This document shows, piece by piece, positions 5,709 to 5,814 of a stretch of DNA of 5,814 nucleotides. The position numbers and the translations under genes are program-made. Below the pieces are notes generated by a model. That model was not told where the DNA came from. It did no database searches and was given only the letters and a program-made list of their open reading frames with translations. Location: NCBI GenBank assembly GCA_964613615.1, contig CAZTIB010000021.1, positions 1 through 5,814 on the forward strand, written 5' to 3'. Position 1 is the stretch's first letter; the number at the start of each line of letters is the position of its first letter. The DNA comes from J054 sp964613615 (GTDB lineage: Bacteria > Pseudomonadota > Gammaproteobacteria > Steroidobacterales > GCA-2729495).

Positions 5709-5814
5709 ATGAACCACATGTCGATGGACTTTGACGAATTACCCGGTGCAGCACGAAGCAGTGTGCGAATGGACCTGATTCTGGTCGCTGCTATTAGCGT
5801 GATGCTAGGGAGTG
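5709..5814 (+). CDS. Hypothetical protein with N-terminal membrane segment (3' partial)
   Basis: Thirty-five codons are visible before the window ends, with no stop. GGGGAGG (5698-5704) precedes the ATG by 4 bases, a short spacing; in-frame ATGs at 5718 and 5724 are alternatives. The visible sequence has a polar, acidic start (MDFDELPGAARSS) followed by a hydrophobic run MDLILVAAISVMLGS, residues 21-35, which looks like the start of a transmembrane helix with its N-terminus in the cytoplasm. It is not a lipoprotein like its neighbours. It continues the operon and could be the inner-membrane partner of the lipoproteins, but too little is visible to name a family. Confidence 0.65.
   Translation, partial: MNHMSMDFDELPGAARSSVRMDLILVAAISVMLGS

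Noticed and set aside
5280..5717. Minus-strand open frame of 145 codons opposite the shorter lipoprotein
   Set aside because: It is antisense to a supported gene and shows no recognisable domain or ribosome site.

Overview
The window is high-GC DNA with dense, mostly Shine-Dalgarno-led genes. It carries three lipoproteins with lipoboxes, a BamE/SmpA-like fold and an OmpA-type peptidoglycan-binding protein, so it comes from a Gram-negative bacterium. A gammaproteobacterium is the most likely host, but this rests on gene style only and no rRNA or marker gene is present. There are no mobile elements, CRISPR arrays, tRNAs or rRNAs.

Layout from left to right: (1) 1-729, plus strand, the 3' part of a gene for an OmpA-family protein with a coiled-coil region followed by an OmpA C-terminal domain; its 5' end lies outside the window. 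(2) A 59-bp convergent gap without a clear terminator. (3) 789-4034, minus strand, a 1081-residue regulator that joins a MalT-like STAND ATPase and a helical repeat region to a C-terminal SARP-type output module (OmpR-like winged helix plus BTAD). (4) 4035-4211, a divergent control region. It holds four TGT-cored heptads spaced exactly 11 bp apart, plus an extra out-of-phase copy, between two candidate promoters. (5) From 4212 rightwards on the plus strand, a probable operon: a BamE/SmpA-like lipoprotein, two paralogous lipoproteins of an unnamed family, and the first 35 codons of a protein with an N-terminal membrane segment that runs off the window.

Working model: the large regulator is a one-component, ATP-dependent switch. 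It senses an unknown ligand or partner through its ATPase and helical repeats, and binds the 11-bp phased repeats to activate the divergent lipoprotein operon, and perhaps to control itself. The operon products would sit in the outer membrane facing the periplasm. The lipoprotein pair shares a fold by descent and may form an envelope complex with the BamE-like partner and the downstream membrane protein. The regulator-operator-operon logic is inferred from architecture, arrangement and repeat spacing; the signal and the cell-envelope function are unknown.
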